A DNA stretch of 64,000 nt from Rhopalosiphum padi (GCF_020882245.1 NC_083600.1:3720001-3784000); one strand, 5' to 3'; counted from the first letter of the stretch, positions 1 to 14,060 are shown. The notes: a model not told the origin generated them from the letters alone. Numbers and translations are program-made.

Positions 1-1510
1 CCACAAATTTCATCAACTTTTTTAGGGATCGTTGCATGCTTTATTATTATTTATTATTATTATGATTTTTTTTTCAACAAATTATTTTAAAACATCGAAA
101 AGTAAAAAATGTATACAACTAACTTTAATAATGAATAAAATATTAATAGTAATTTATGCATTTTCAATAAAAACAAATTATTTTAGGTCTAGTTTACCTA
201 AATACATATTATATAAGTTTGTTATTACAAGTTTAATAACAAATACTAATGCTAAAATAATGATCTAATTAAAATAAAGCTAATAAAGTTAATACAAATT
301 TAAAATGAAATACTAATTTAATTATTATTAAAAAAAATAATGTAGGAAACTATGTTAAAATTAAATTATTATCTAAAACAGCTAATGGAAACTTACCATG
401 AACATCGTAAAATTTATCACTAAAAAGTGAATTCTAAATGAATCTTTCTAAATCAGACTTTAGAATATCCATATGATAATAATATGTGCATATTTTGTTG
501 TGGATTTCATCTTATCTGATATATCTAAGAATTAAGACTTTATAATATGATAAGTTAAAAATATGAAAATGATTGCAAGCATTATTGTTAATAACTGGCC
601 AAACGATTCAAAGATATACTTACATAAACAAAGAATGTAAAAACAGAAGAAAACCTATTGCTCTCAAACATTATAGTCGATGTTAAGGAAAAATAAATAC
701 AAATATGTTAAAATTATATGGAAATATTAGCAAAAAAGAATGACAATGGAAAATACCAGACTATGACTTCAATAAATTGTAATTTTTTGCAGTCTTAAAT
801 AATGTATTAAACTTTTCCTTGCAGGATTATGTACTAAGATATTTTAAATAATATAAAATAAATAGTTTCAAATAATTTCTATAATATATCAACTGATAGA
901 CTCTTTCGATGAATATAATTAGCAGCAAGTAAAATAATTCATTTAGATGAATTAGCATTATTGTAAATTCAAACGGTTTTAATTTTAACATTATTGTTCG
1001 GAGTGAAACTTGGCCAGGTTATAATTTTAAATTTGTATTAATTGGGTATTAAACAGTTAATTAAGTTAGAAAATTAAAAAATTACGATGGAGTCATTAGT
1101 TTGGTAAGGGACAATATTAAATTAACAAAACTACGTTAACTTTTGTTAAATATAAATTCGTAAATCTTTACAAATTCTTAAACAATAATATATATATGTA
1201 TGTGTGTGTGTGTGTGTACATGTGTGCATGTGTTTATTAATGTTTATTATGATGATTGAAGTGTATAGCCATTATACCTATATGTCGCCAGACAAAAGCA
1301 CAATGATTTGTTTTTAAATGGGTTATCGCGTCTTAATAATATTAATAAATCACATAGCTTTATATTTTATGAAGATATTACACTGATATTTTAAATAATT
1401 AAATTTTAACGATTATGTACCTTAGTACCGTGTTATTTAGCGAGTTTGTTTCGTATGTAAATAAATAAACTCTAAACTCAAGTTTTGATGCCATATCATG
1501 AATTGATATA
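1..1510. other. AT-rich non-coding DNA
   Basis: Stop codons are dense in all frames. A short phenylalanine/isoleucine-rich frame near the left end is a by-product of ATT repeats. Only a TG microsatellite stands out. Confidence 0.7.
1198..1232. repeat. (TG)n microsatellite
   Basis: An interrupted TG-dinucleotide run follows a short TA run. Nothing around it suggests a gene. Confidence 0.85.
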
Positions 1511-1687
1511 CAGTGAAACTTCTATATAATGAACTTCTATTTTACGAAATTTTCTGTTTAACGAAATATTTTTAAGGACTATGATCTTCATTGTTAATGG
1601 ATACGTAATTTTATTTAACAAATTCCTCTATATTACGAATTTTTTTGTTGCTTATTCGACTTCGTTATTATGGAAGTTTCACTGTAT
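1511..1687. mobile_element. Tigger-type MITE
   Basis: The terminal inverted repeats begin CAGTGAAACTTCTATATAAT on the left and, on the opposite strand at the right end, CAGTGAAACTTCCATAATAA. Both are flanked by TA. The element is about 177 bp, has no coding potential and contains sub-terminal inverted similarity (…ACGAA…). Its ends resemble those of the autonomous relic at 9445-11390 in the first nine bases. Confidence 0.75.
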
Positions 1688-4600
1688 AATGCAACTTCTC
1701 CTAATGGACTAATCATTATATTTGACTGCTCAAAATAAATGGCATATAATTGAAAACGAAGACATTTTTACTAATTTATCTCAGAAAACCTCTGAATAAT
1801 GACAAAACGAGGTCAAAAAACGCGCTTACACTAGTATAACAATAACAATAATGAGTTCGTTAAAAAATCGATTTGAATTTTATTTATGCATTCCAATTTT
1901 TATGTTATATTATATTGTTAATACATTATACAATTCCTGTAAATTTAAATCAGATCCATGATAAATGGCGTCGGTGGTAACAGTTATTTAACTATAACTG
2001 TATATTAAATAATATATCATATACAATTTCGTACATACATCTGATATTTAGTCACTCATTAGCTATATTATTGCTCGTAAAGTTAGTAAAATAGGTAGGG
2101 TCTATGATGGGTATTTACACACTATGGATATTACTGATCAATTGTCTATAGTGATTTTCATTCAACATAGTAATTGCATAGGCATATGAAAAATTATCCA
2201 AAATTAAAAATTAAATTAAGTTAGAAAACTTAAATATGATTATCAATTAAAATAAAACAATTAATCATCATGTTAACTAAACGTTAATATTTATGTTCTA
2301 ATAATTATATCATTGAGAGTTATTAGGATTTTTTGAAATAATAAAATTAAAAAGGTCAAAGCAGTATGGATAAATCAAGAATTAATTGTTTCTTCGAAGA
2401 AAATACATTTTTTATACTCTAAAATATAAATTACATAAAATGACATTTGACAGAGAATTTAAATTAAAATGTGATCGTTTTATAAACTTATTAAATATGT
2501 TAATTAAAAGAGAAAAAATATTATATTATTAGGAAAAAAATATCACAGTAGGTAATGAAACAAAATCTATATAGAAAATTGTTAATTAAGTTGTAGGAAA
2601 GAAAAATAACAAATATGTCATAAAGAAATTATAGTACTATAGAGATAGTTTGATTAAAAATGAAAAAAAGCATTTGAGATAATATATTTAACACATTTTT
2701 ATTTTTTTGTAAAGGTCAGTATTTATATATAGAAATTATAATATAAAATCCAACGGTTTGAAGGAAAATCAGGGACATTTTAGAACTATCTATATGACAT
2801 TACGAATACCATTTTTATCAATCTAATTATAGATTAAACATTTAGTGACACATCAAATAATAATAAATAAAAAATTTAATTTTTGGAATATTGATTAAGT
2901 ATGTAATTAATTTTATAGGTATTTGAAAATAGTTCAAAGACCAAATTGTAGATGTTAGCACGTCATATTTTTAACAAATATAATGATGAGTATTTCTTTT
3001 CGTATAATAAACGTATAATATATTCCTTATTGATATAAATCAAGAGATCTTTCTGTATGTTCTGATTATGGACCAGTTACTTGTCTTAGGTACTAATCTT
3101 TATCTGCTTCTATAATACTTAAGAAATACTTTGAATTTATATTTTAAAAAATATTACAATTCATTGTTAAAACAAATACAAACTTTTCTTTTCGATAAAT
3201 CAATTTGACTGGTAATATCGGTAGACATACAGATAACGAAATATGTTATTATATCTGAAATAAAAAAAACTTGTATTACAATAAGACATATTGCCAATTG
3301 ACATTATAAATTTAATAAATTCCTTTTTCTTTCTTTTTAACGAGTATGTGGTACTTATCTCGCTTGCCCTGACCACACGCCACTTTAGCAATACTGTTGG
3401 TCACGATGAAGTTTGAAGAACAATTATATCATGTGGGACTTTGAGTAACAAATTGTATAGTTTAATAAGGTCATATTTATCTAATAATACACAGTAATTT
3501 AAAATTAATAATATTAGTAATCAATTGGTTATTTTACATTTTATTTTTTAATATTTATATTGTCTATTATTAGTTATGCTGATAATATTGGTTTTTCTAA
3601 TATAATAAAATAAAAATATAGTTCCTTTGTACGTCTTGTTTTGTAAATAAAATTCTAATTATTGGTTTGATAAAATCGAAGTGTATAGTTATGTTTTAAT
3701 AGTGCACTAGAGCCCTTTAATTTATTAATACACGTTCACTTGAAAACTTATAATATATACACAGTATATTACAGTATATTTGTAATAACTGCATATTTTA
3801 AGAGCATATTAATTAAGTATAATTATTAATATAAATTAAAATAGAATTACTATAATATTAATCATTTAATTAATTAATCAATTCTCAACAATATGTTTGT
3901 ATTATACTTAATAAAGACAGATTTGCTTTTAGTATTTATATTAAACGCATACAAGTCTTAAAAATGTGAGTATTTTCGATCATATATTTTATTACATCAC
4001 AAAAATACTTTAGGCTTTTCAAGTTAAGGGTAAATTTTATACAATAACGATTATGGATAAATTATAGGTATTTTAGTTTCGATTATTTAAATTAAATATA
4101 AATATTTCGAAAACTTTTGGATGGAGTATTAAAACGTGTCAAATGTCAAATTATACTTACGACTCTGAGGTATTTTTAGTATTAAAGCCGAACAAGTTAT
4201 TGAATTTAATCTAACTTTTTGCTTTTCAATCCATACATTCAAATAAGGCTGCTTTCAGTCGGTTTCACGTTTAAATGAAATAAAATGATTTACTCAGACT
4301 TAAACTAACCTTCTAATTAATAGGTACATTTTAGACGGAAACTCAAAGTCTGTTTAAGATTTTTGATTATATTATAATAAGTTAAAAGAATACAAAACTG
4401 TTTTATGGGTTTTAACCTTTTTCACAGTTTTTTTATTTAAATAATTTTATACATTTGAAACAATTAAAAATGTTTTCTTATGAAATGTACAATATTATAC
4501 TATTTTAACAACTTGTATTTAAATATATATACATATATATTTTTTTTTTGTTTGATGCTCTAACAGTTTTAAGTAAAAATATAATGTACATTTATATCAT

Positions 4601-7539
4601 TTATATTTCGAATGTTATTATTTTTTTCATTACACTAAATTAAGTAATAATATAATAGGAAAGTTTACTTAAACTATAACTTTTATTAAAAATTAAATTA
4701 TATAATATGAAAGTGTCAAACTATAATTAGAAAACTAAGGACTTATTAAAATGTATATAGTCTATGTATTTGGTATAGCTCAGCTAATAAAATGGTACAG
4801 GGAAACCAGGAAAATCAGAAGATAGTGGGCGTAGTTATGCGACAGCAGTCAAATTAATTTGCATTCAAAAGTTTCATAGACAATCAAAATAATCGTTCGA
4901 TAGCTAAACTTGAAATTTAAGTTATTGAAAAGTCGACAACCAATATTATAATAGTCTATTATTTTAGAATACTTAATTTATCTCTTGAACTAAATATCTG
5001 GTGCTAATAACTTATCTTATAGCTAGTTCAATATTTTAAGTAAAACGAATTATTGAAAAATGGTTTAAATATTCTTTAGCATATTAATTATAAGCTCTTA
5101 AATTTTGTTTGACTTAGACAATATAAGTTCTTATAGCATCTTCGAGAAAAATGATAATATTTAAATACATACTTTCTTTTTAATTATAATCATTTTTTAA
5201 ATTAGTAAAAATATATGAACAGGTTTATTGCATTTTTATTGGAGCACTATTAAAACCTTTTGATGGCCTAACTTAACCTAAGTTAGTCTATACATTATAA
5301 ATATATGAATTATTTAAATTTTAAAGTTTACCATTGATTTTAATAATTTACTTTACTATTAAAATTACTTTTTTATTAGGAAGAAAAATACATATTATAA
5401 TATTTAAAATTAATCTGAAATTAAGGCTAAAAATAAAACTAAATTTACAACGTATTATTATTTTAATTTACCCCATTTAACTCTATACACACACAATACA
5501 CATATATTTATATTATATATTCAATTTTTTTTTACGATTTACGTAAATGTGGTAGTTAATTCCGATAGTTTATCAAAAGTAATGAAATAACCATACCTAT
5601 TACTAATTTACTACAAAAATTACTTATATGACTATTATAATGCGAATACCTACGCTTTAAAATAAGAATTTCATAAAAGAGTTTATTTTTTTTTGTAATT
5701 ATTCATGGTTTCTGTTCAATTATAATATTTTACAAACATTAAAAAATAATAATTATAATAATAAAAATACATACCAATATTAAGTGTAAGTATTCAACTA
5801 ATAAAAATTAAAATAACTTGTTCGTGACTTTATAGATTTACTAACCTTCATCAGAGCACTGTGTTTTAAATTAATCAATAAAAATAGGTATTCTTATAAA
5901 AGCAAATTATTAGCTATATGAAACTCTAATTTATTTAATAGGTGCATATTAATTTTGTGTGTGTGTGTGTGTTTAATTATATAAATATAGTTATGGGCAT
6001 ATATTTTGTTTCTTTAGACTTTGCACAAACACTTTAAGTTTTTGTATTCGTTTTTATGTTAAATGGAAACATTTTATCCGATCTCCTTGTTAAAATTTAT
6101 GTTTCATAAAATTGTCCATAAAACCACTTCGTATAGTCGTAAAAAATAAATAAAAATCTACTATATGTCTATATATGTAACAAAATAATTAAATGGAATC
6201 CTTTAATTTTAAAGATTGTGTACTGATTTTCATGAAAAAAGTATAATCGTTTAAGTTAAACGAAAAAAAGTATTCAAACTATAATCGTTTTAAATATAAT
6301 AATATAACAATCGTTAATGTTGTTTCAGATATTTTTTTAAGAATTATTGTAAACTAATTTATTTGGAAGGTATCATATTTTTTTATTATCATAACTAAAT
6401 TTTTAGAAAATTTCTATAAGATATTGCATCAATTATGTATTTTAATTTTTAAATTATGTTTACGTATAATATTACATTTATTAAAGTATAAAATATTTCC
6501 ATTGTTAATTTTAAAAATAAGTTTAAAATGTATTTTCCTTTAATTTACTGATTTCTGTCAATGCTGACTGAGAATACAATATAATTGTTCAATGACCTAA
6601 ATATCTGTAATAAGTAAACAATTATCTTCATAGTAAATTGTCCTTATTCATTTTTAATATAATTTTTATTTTTGTTTTTATGTGCCTATTTATTGTTTTT
6701 TTGAACGAAATATGAACAAATAAATTAAAAGTATACCTTAAGACGTGTTCTGTTGTATATTATTATCAACTATTATCTTTAATTATCTTTTCGCTATAAA
6801 AAAAAGTGATAAAATTCTGAAAAATAAAATAATTTTAAAATTTTGAAATTGTGTTCAATACTTATAAATTTATAATATATAGTAAGAGTATATGACGAAC
6901 TTAAAACTTAAATCCATTCAATAACTTAAGTATATAAATTCAAGTTGATATCCGAAGTAACCGTCTAATCCGATTTAAATTGAATCCTATATAATATACC
7001 AGAGATCCTAAACCTTTTTATCAAATGTGTTCCAATAGGAACGAGAATTACTCTGCCAATCTTTTAATGACTGCGGGTGATAAATTTGTTCTTGACTATT
7101 ATTTGCGGTCTTTGAATTTAGTACATTTAAATTTTATTGTAAATCAAGATCAACATTTTTCTTTTTATTTCTTTCGCTTTTATTTATTAGTATATTCATA
7201 ATTTAATTTGTGATTGTACTATATACATTATCGTATTTTAATAGGACTCACAATCTGTATATTTCAAATAAATAAAAATATAAGGTACACAGGTATGTAT
7301 TTATTTAATTTGCATGTTATTACAATACCAGAAACCGTTGTAAATTTCTCATAAATCTAACGGATTTTCTGTAATTCTGTGTGATTTAAACCGTTTCCCG
7401 TCTCGTTTAAATAGAATCTTTTTCTGCGATGGCTCTCCCTCCAATCGATATGACTGCAATACTAATTACCATATACACAGGTAGAAGGTATACGTGTGTA
7501 CCTATATATAGTATTTATAATGTGTTATTATTTCTAATG
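1688..7539. other. AT-rich non-coding DNA
   Basis: Almost 6 kb of stop-rich sequence with homopolymer tracts and a TG run at 5955-5972. I see no gene, RNA or element with recognisable ends. Confidence 0.7.
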
Positions 7540-8390
7540 ACAACACGCGTTTTACCAGTTCCTAATTGTTATTGTGAATGCTAACTCGGCTATAAATAAA
7601 ATATCAATCCGTCTGGACCAGACGTGTCGTATAAAAAATGCAAATATCGTTTCAGACCGACGTCGGTGGAACGCAACAGGACTTACAACCGCCTGTATAC
7701 TCCACTGACTCTTCGATTGGTATAGTGTGTATAGTTGGCTAAGAAGGGGGGAACTTTCTCTCAGAAGCAATGATAATAACTCGCGGCGGGACGATCGACG
7801 AGAACGTTTGTTGCGCTGGCAAGTTTATAACGGCTGTAATTTACTCCAAAGGCGCGAGAGGAATGTGTGTGTATGTGTGTGTGTGTGTGTGTGTGTGCGT
7901 GTATAACTGCTTTTCGAAAAACTATATATCGTATGAAACACACGCGCTTGTGTAGGTATGTGTGTGTCGTGAAAGGTAGGTATGGAGGGGGAGGAATGAT
8001 TGTTAAGCTCGCTGTGGTCGTGGCAAGGGGGAGGTTAAGCAGTGCGATGCAATAGAGCGGGTTGTACAAGTGGCGTTGTACTCGGGCAAGGATGGGATTA
8101 CGAGTAGAACGCAAAAATAAAAGCGTCCCCGCCCACCGTTGCCGAAAAAATTCTTGAGGTTTTCGGTTTATTTACGATCGGCTGCAGGTCGATTGATATT
8201 CAACGAGGCGCGCCACACCAAGCGTTTAATTATTACGCACTCCAGCATAGCCAAACCCCAGAGATGCGTGTGCCCGCCAAAGAAGCCGGAAAACCCTGTA
8301 ATAATAATAATAATACTATAGAGTAGTGGATGAGCTTGGCCGCCACAGCTCTGTTCGTTTTTCAGCTGCAAATAGTTACATACGCACTCG
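7540..8390. promoter_or_regulatory. CpG-rich patch, possible promoter or enhancer
   Basis: GC and CpG content rise sharply over about 850 bp against the AT-rich surroundings. A TATA-like element (GGCTATAAATAAAA) lies at about 7587-7600. Reading frames in it are driven by the TG microsatellite and low stop density and do not look like a protein family. I read it as a candidate regulatory region or untranslated exon; strand and target are unknown. Confidence 0.35.
7863..7902. repeat. (TG)n microsatellite inside a CpG-rich patch
   Basis: About 20 TG units with two interruptions lie inside the GC-rich patch 7540-8390. It produces spurious cysteine/valine frames on one strand and histidine/threonine frames on the other. 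Confidence 0.85.
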
Positions 8391-9444
8391 CGTTTCCTTA
8401 TTGTTTTATTCTTTTATCTTCGTTTATTGAATTCGCTCAAATCTCACGAAGTGTAAAATAGCTGAAAAATTTAAATTGAAAGAAAATTGTCTTATTTAAT
8501 GAAAATTACGATTTAATAAAGTGCTACCGTATAGACACATAAGTATCATATTTTATTTATAAATTTGGAATACGATTTTACACGGGAAATGATTCGTTCT
8601 GTTTTCAGTTATTATTAATTATAATAGGTATTACCGACAAGATAATATTGTTATAGGGTGACAAAATAAAATCAGAATTAAAATTTAATGCGGATTATCT
8701 CGTCATTGTAATATAATAAAAAGTTTCGAACGATTTAATAAGTATTATGATGTTTGTGAAGAAATTAATTTTTGATTACAAAGAAGTTCACAATAAGTTA
8801 ATACGCATTAAACGGAATTTGTATTTAAATAAAAATAAAAAAAATGTTGTGATTAAAATAATGCTTTATCTTAACGTTAACGGTATCAATAGTAAATTAT
8901 TATTACAATAATGATTTTAGAAGACAGATTAACCGATATTTTTAGGACGTAGTACGAGAAGCACCACAAGGACACAACTTTCCATAACCGTACCAACAAA
9001 TCTTAATTAAAAGACTTGATGGACATGGTTAGAGCTTTATAAAGGTCCAAAAAGCTCTAAAATGTGTTGTACAAATCACGTGGTGAAGACTACCTACAGT
9101 TGAATGGCCTGCATATAAGATTTACACTTGCTTAACACCGTACATTTAGTTTTGCTAAACAATGTTGAAAACTTGTAAGAAAATCCTAGAATTTTTTTTT
9201 TTAGTTATTTTGAAATCGTATTTTCATTAGAACAGATTATTTTCATTTTCACTTCTAACTATTTAAAAAACAGTTCAATTTATTAATTTTCTATATTATA
9301 GTACGTTCATAAAAAACATTAATAAACTCGCACGTATCTATATAGTTATAGTCCATGATAAAACCTGGTTGAACATGTTGGATCCTTACTCTCATATCGG
9401 TTCCAATTTTAAAAATGTATTCATGTATGATTCATTACTTACAA
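8391..9444. other. AT-rich non-coding DNA
   Basis: A block at about 8940-9170 is less AT-rich and may be an old inserted repeat, but no frame or terminal repeat can be followed. Confidence 0.6.
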
Positions 9445-11390
9445 CAGTAGAACATCGATAAGTCGATATAAATGTCAGTTATCTTGCAAAGGCCTCGATT
9501 ACTTGAAATATAAATTATAGATAACTCAAAAACATATTTCGTGTGACAAATATCGTTAAATAATGACGATTACTTGTTGATAGTTATTATCTAATCAACT
9601 TGTGTGTGCCAATAATTTAACCGGATTGCTATTTATTATAAATTGTCTAATATCGTAATTAATTGTTAATTTAATTCGGTTTACTGTCGCTGTATTCGGT
9701 ATCAGTAGTGTTAGTTTTGATCGATCAACATGTGTAAGTGTTAATTTGTTGATTTTAGTGTAAATGTGTTAAGTGTTGTGAATACAAAAATGACAAGTAA
9801 TTTAAAAATGCTTATTATTGAAGAATAACAAAGGGTCCTTGAAGCAGTGAAAAGTGAAAGAAAGAAGAAGGATATTGTTGAAGAATTTTGAATACCAAAA
9901 AACACGCTATCTACTATAAGAATACTAAGGAAATTGATTTGAACTTTTTAACAGATCGAAAGAAAAAGAGAAGCCCTGAATTTTCGGACGTAGAAGAATG
10001 TGAAGTTAAGTAGTTTAAGCAATGCAGAGATGCCAATGTCAGTATCGGGAATCTGGATATGCTAAAGTATTCTAAAAGAAAAAACAAAAAATTTCACAAA
10101 ATCATTAGGCCATGAAAAATTCAAATTTAAAAAAACGGAATGGTATTGATTTTAGAAAAGTGTGCGATGAAAATGCAGCTGTCAGTGATGATGTTGTCAA
10201 TGAATGGAAAATTAATTTAATTGAGCTACTGGACAGATATAAACAATGCGATATATATAATGCAGACGAAACTACACTTTTTTTTATAAATATATGCCAG
10301 ATAAAACTCTTACATTCAAAAACAAAAAATGTAGGTACTGGTGGTAAGCATTGTAAGGAACTATTCACAATGTTACCGGCTGTAAACGTACCTAACTGAT
10401 ATGGATAAACTGAAATCTTTATTAATCGGAAAATAGAAAAAAACCAGTTTTTCGCTGGTGAATAATATTTTCCAGTTGAATACGAAGCCAATAAAAAAAT
10501 ATGTATGACTAGTGATTTATTTGTGATATCGATCTTACGAGTTGCGAATCAATAGTCAAATAAAAAACAAAAACGCAAAATGTTATTGTTTATAGACAAT
10601 TGTCCAGATCCAATATCATAAAAATTGGTTATAACTAAATTATTGTGAATATTAAATAAGTAAATAACCACACAAAAACCCAAATATTACGATGGGTGTT
10701 TGAACACCCAAAACACCCCCCTGTGCACGTGCTTGACCGTTACAAATGGAAAATGGTACCTGATAACAACGGAAAAAATATTTTTGAAAATTATGTAGAA
10801 ACCGACGAAGACGTCAAAAAAACATTACTAAGCCAGTACCTCGTATTTCAGTAAAACAATAAAAAGCTGCAGTCATATTTCTAGAGATATTCACCCAACA
10901 ATTGAGTAATGCAGACGATAAAATGTACTCTACTCTGAATGTGGTAGAAAATACCACTGTTGTTTCAAACATAATGTATACATTTTATTTTTTTTTCTGA
11001 TATCAAATCAACCTAGGCTAAAAACCTTTGTAATTGAAGCCTTTTACTGAATAAAAAAAATAATATTGATAATAAAATGTGCAAGAATAAATCTCAAAGT
11101 AAAATATCAAATTATTTTTTATAAAGTTGTAACATTACTAAAACTACCTATACATATTTTTTCACAATAATTATATAATTTTAAAATATAAAATTTAATG
11201 TTTTAATTATGATATATTATAATAAAAATACTAATACACACTATAATGTATGTGTATAATAATACAAAATGACAGGAAATTTCAAAAAAATCTTTAAGTG
11301 AACTTTTTTTTAAAACCTTAATAACTGGAAAATCTCAGTAAGTCAAAAAAATTAATTTCTCTTGAATTTTAACTTTTTGAAGTTCCACTG
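9445..11390 (+). mobile_element. Decayed Tigger/pogo-type (Tc1-mariner superfamily) DNA transposon
   Basis: The left end reads CAGTAGAACATCGATAAGTC and the right end, read inward on the minus strand, CAGTGGAACTTCAAAAAGTT. These are Tigger-like inverted repeats. The right flank is TA; the left flank is AA, probably a mutated TA target duplication. Between the ends lies a broken plus-strand transposase. At 1,946 bp the element is close to the length of an autonomous member, so this is a full-length but dead copy, not a MITE. Confidence 0.85.
9790..10860 (+). pseudogene. Tigger/pogo-like transposase, inactivated
   Basis: The N-terminal DNA-binding part is recognisable from 9790: residues like EAVKSERKKKDIVEEF followed by IPKNTLSTI match the helix-turn-helix of pogo/Tigger/Jerky proteins. 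It is broken by in-frame stops after IIEE (about 9826) and after VEEF (about 9888). The DDE catalytic part follows. YNADET puts the first acidic residue at 10265-10267, and the motif LLFIDNCP puts the second at 10595-10597. Further downstream, matches such as YKWKMVPDN and ENYVETDEDV need at least one frame change. The longest uninterrupted piece is 95 codons (10112-10399). No activity is expected. Confidence 0.85.
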
Positions 11391-11498
11391 TATTTTGATT
11401 TATTCTACTATACAAATCATTGTACAACAAAAACTTAATAATATTATACTGTTTTATAAAAAAAAAAAAAAATCATTAGTTATTCGAACATAAATACC

Positions 11499-11618
11499 TA
11501 CGCGAGGAAAGGGTTGCCCATAGAACGTCCCCACCTTTACGAGCTTTGTAAATATTGTTTATAAATACACAGCCCATACAGGGGTGGGTCCTGGTTATCT
11601 GCGTTAGTTACACCACTA
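11499..11618. repeat. Possible hAT terminal fragment
   Basis: Read on the minus strand, the right side starts TAGTGGTGTAACTAACGCAG, close to the common hAT end CAGTGG(C/T)GTAAC. It continues GC-rich with a GGACCCACCCC tract. The left end lacks a matching terminus and the flanks are only similar (AAATACCTA and AAATACTA), so this is a truncated or degraded copy at best. Confidence 0.3.
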
Positions 11619-11779
11619 AAATACTAATAACACGTTAGAGCTCATTGCGTTTTTAGGTTTTAGTCTGAATTAAATATGGTATCCAACGTTAACGTTATGT
11701 TAATATCAGCTCTTTTCATTTAACTCTGCTTCGTTCTTGGGTTATTTAAGTAATTTTCTAACGAGCCTAATGCACGCAA

Positions 11780-12060
11780 AAGCGTCTACAATATGATTAT
11801 TTTTATTTGCATTTCTCGCCGTCGTCGTCGCGTCGTACGCTCTAATCCATTCCCTTGATGAACGCGCCGCCGTCGCCTTGGAGTCGATGAAATCTGATTT
11901 CGGTTCTGAACCCTCGTTAAGACCGGCAAAATACCTACGAACATTAGCAAGTACTTATTACGGACGTAAAAAGAGCCATTATATAACGTCTGTATATAAT
12001 AATTGTCAACGGGATTGACGAGCAAAAACGCGATCGTTTCGCGAAAGCTTCGCAAATTAG
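11780..12060. promoter_or_regulatory. Short CpG-rich patch
   Basis: The 280-bp patch has dense CpG (GTCGTCGTCGCG, CGCGCCGCCGTCG). An arginine-rich open frame on the minus strand results from the CGN runs and is not convincing as protein. It may be an enhancer or untranslated exon. Confidence 0.25.
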
Positions 12061-13499
12061 TAGACGAAAGGTTTTTCCCTTTATATCAAGCACCTAATTT
12101 TCAATTGAAGACTATTTGAGTAATAATAATAAAATCGCTGATTTGAAAAAAGGACGCTTTGATTTAACATTTATAACATATTATTATGCATTATCTATAA
12201 GTGTTAATAGTCGTACACTGTTACCTAAACACAAGAGATTTAAGTTTTTCAATTGTTTACAATTATTAAAAATGTTAAAAAGGCAATGATTATTATATAA
12301 TAAATAATAACCAAACAGTCTAAAGTAAATAGGTTAATAAAAGTATTCTATATACGTAAAAATTAAAACAAAATGTTAAATTCTGCTTTAATGATACAAA
12401 AATATTTATATGCCATAAAAAATTCTGCTTGAAATCGTTTCTAGTAACTATGTAACGTCTCACCACTTCAACGTTTTACTGTATTCTCTTCGTACCACTA
12501 ACCTCTTTATTGTATCCTTACACCATACACCAATGGTGTAGTGTGTTATGGATGTTTAATCATTATAAACCGCCGACTTTCTGACGTATTGATTTATTTG
12601 TATTGGCAAAAATTACACACCTTTTAGTTTTATTCGTTTTTTTTTTTTCATATATTTTATTTATATTGTTGTGTATGTCTGCAATATTGTGTTGTAGATA
12701 TAAATTAGATCTTTTACTTAAACATCCTTTAAGGAACGATATTTATTTTTCATACAAAGATGTTGACAGAAATTTTTGAGGGGGAAAAGTAAAAGTCGAG
12801 AACATAACGTGGCGTATATGGGTGCATAATATACATTTATATAATATATGTATATATTTGTTTACAAATTATATAAAAAAAACAATATTAATTCAAATAA
12901 CTGGGAATCGGTCTCGGTGACCATGACGACGCCTCCCTTCGAGTGCCCATCATGAATTCATATACTGAATAAGTAAAATTAGACACTGTTTAAAATATAT
13001 TAATATTATCTCAGAACTCAGTGAAATATCTTAAGTTTCATTAAAATATTTAAATATATATTTTTTAAATATTCAAACTCTGTGCATATTTTATTAAAAT
13101 AAAAACTAGGTAAATTTAAATTAATATTTTTATTAAAGAAAAACTGACACGAACATTTTATAAATAGTCTTGAATTCAATCGAAAAACTGAAATGTTTTA
13201 TTTTTTAAAGATTCATAATAATCATAACATCTTTACCACATGTATAAATTACATTTTTACATTAAAATATATTGTATCATTAAGACCCGAGGACTGAGAG
13301 TAAAGATAATAATCGGTTACTTACGTTATTAATAATGCCGCTAGTGTAAAATCTCGTAGTAGCAAATGACTAAAAACGTGCAGTTGTGACTTGTAATCAT
13401 ATTCTACGAGTAATATCATAATATAGTTGTACTGCGATGTGAGATGCATAAGTTTTATAATTTACAATTCCGTAAGTGTTTCACATCCCTCATCGAAGA
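12061..13499. other. AT-rich non-coding DNA with a small hairpin
   Basis: A palindromic stretch centred on CACCAATGGTG at about 12513-12554 can fold into a short imperfect stem. A GC-richer bit lies at 12900-12960. There is no gene. Confidence 0.6.
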
Positions 13500-14060
13500 T
13501 GGGCCGTACGGGAAAAAAATCATCCATTTGCTAAATTAGTGACCGTCATTTTCCTTAATGTTCTACGGCCGTGATATAAATGATATAATGACATAATGCA
13601 TGTTTCCACGGTTAAATTATCAATGAGCACGTGGGCGCCCACTCGTGTGTGTGTGTGTGTTTTATTATTATTATTATTACTATTATTATTTTCTGATGCT
13701 GAAGTGATGAAAAAACACATTGGAACACATCGAAAAAGAGAACTCAAATCAAATAATTATTTCACTCACGTTACTCCGGATAAGAGTAAACAACTAGGTC
13801 ATACTTTGTTTTCCCGACAGTTGAAACTTCTCTCTTATTTCGTGGACATACTTGTGTTCAGTGAGTTTGGCCAGTTTTTCGTACTCTCACCACGTATACG
13901 TGAAAAATCGCACTATTCCCGCTTTTCATGGCTGTAAAAAAGAAAATATTGCTCGCGGACCGAATAATACCTACGTTTGGGGGGAAAGGTTCTTCTACTC
14001 GTCTTCGTTCAACTTGGGACCCGGTGGAATATACTGTGATGTGTTCCCGTTTTTTTTTAT
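13500..14060. promoter_or_regulatory. CpG-rich patch around a compound microsatellite
   Basis: GC is moderately raised, with CACGTG at about 13627-13632. Two plus-strand frames overlap here but change composition at the microsatellite, so neither is convincing as a gene. Confidence 0.25.
13648..13692. repeat. Compound (TG)n-(TTA)n microsatellite
   Basis: A GTGTGTGTGTGTGTG run changes directly to TTATTATTATTATTA with one interruption. It lies in the CpG-rich patch 13500-14060. Confidence 0.85.

Noticed and set aside
7761..8114. 117-codon minus-strand frame rich in His/Thr
   Set aside because: It is largely created by the TG/CA microsatellite; no domain and no splice context.
11786..12055. 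Arg-rich minus-strand frame
   Set aside because: The arginine run comes from CGN repeats in a CpG-rich block; the rest is not protein-like.
12513..12554. Small hairpin as a microRNA precursor
   Set aside because: The stem is short and imperfect and contains no known conserved insect microRNA seed sequence that I recognise.
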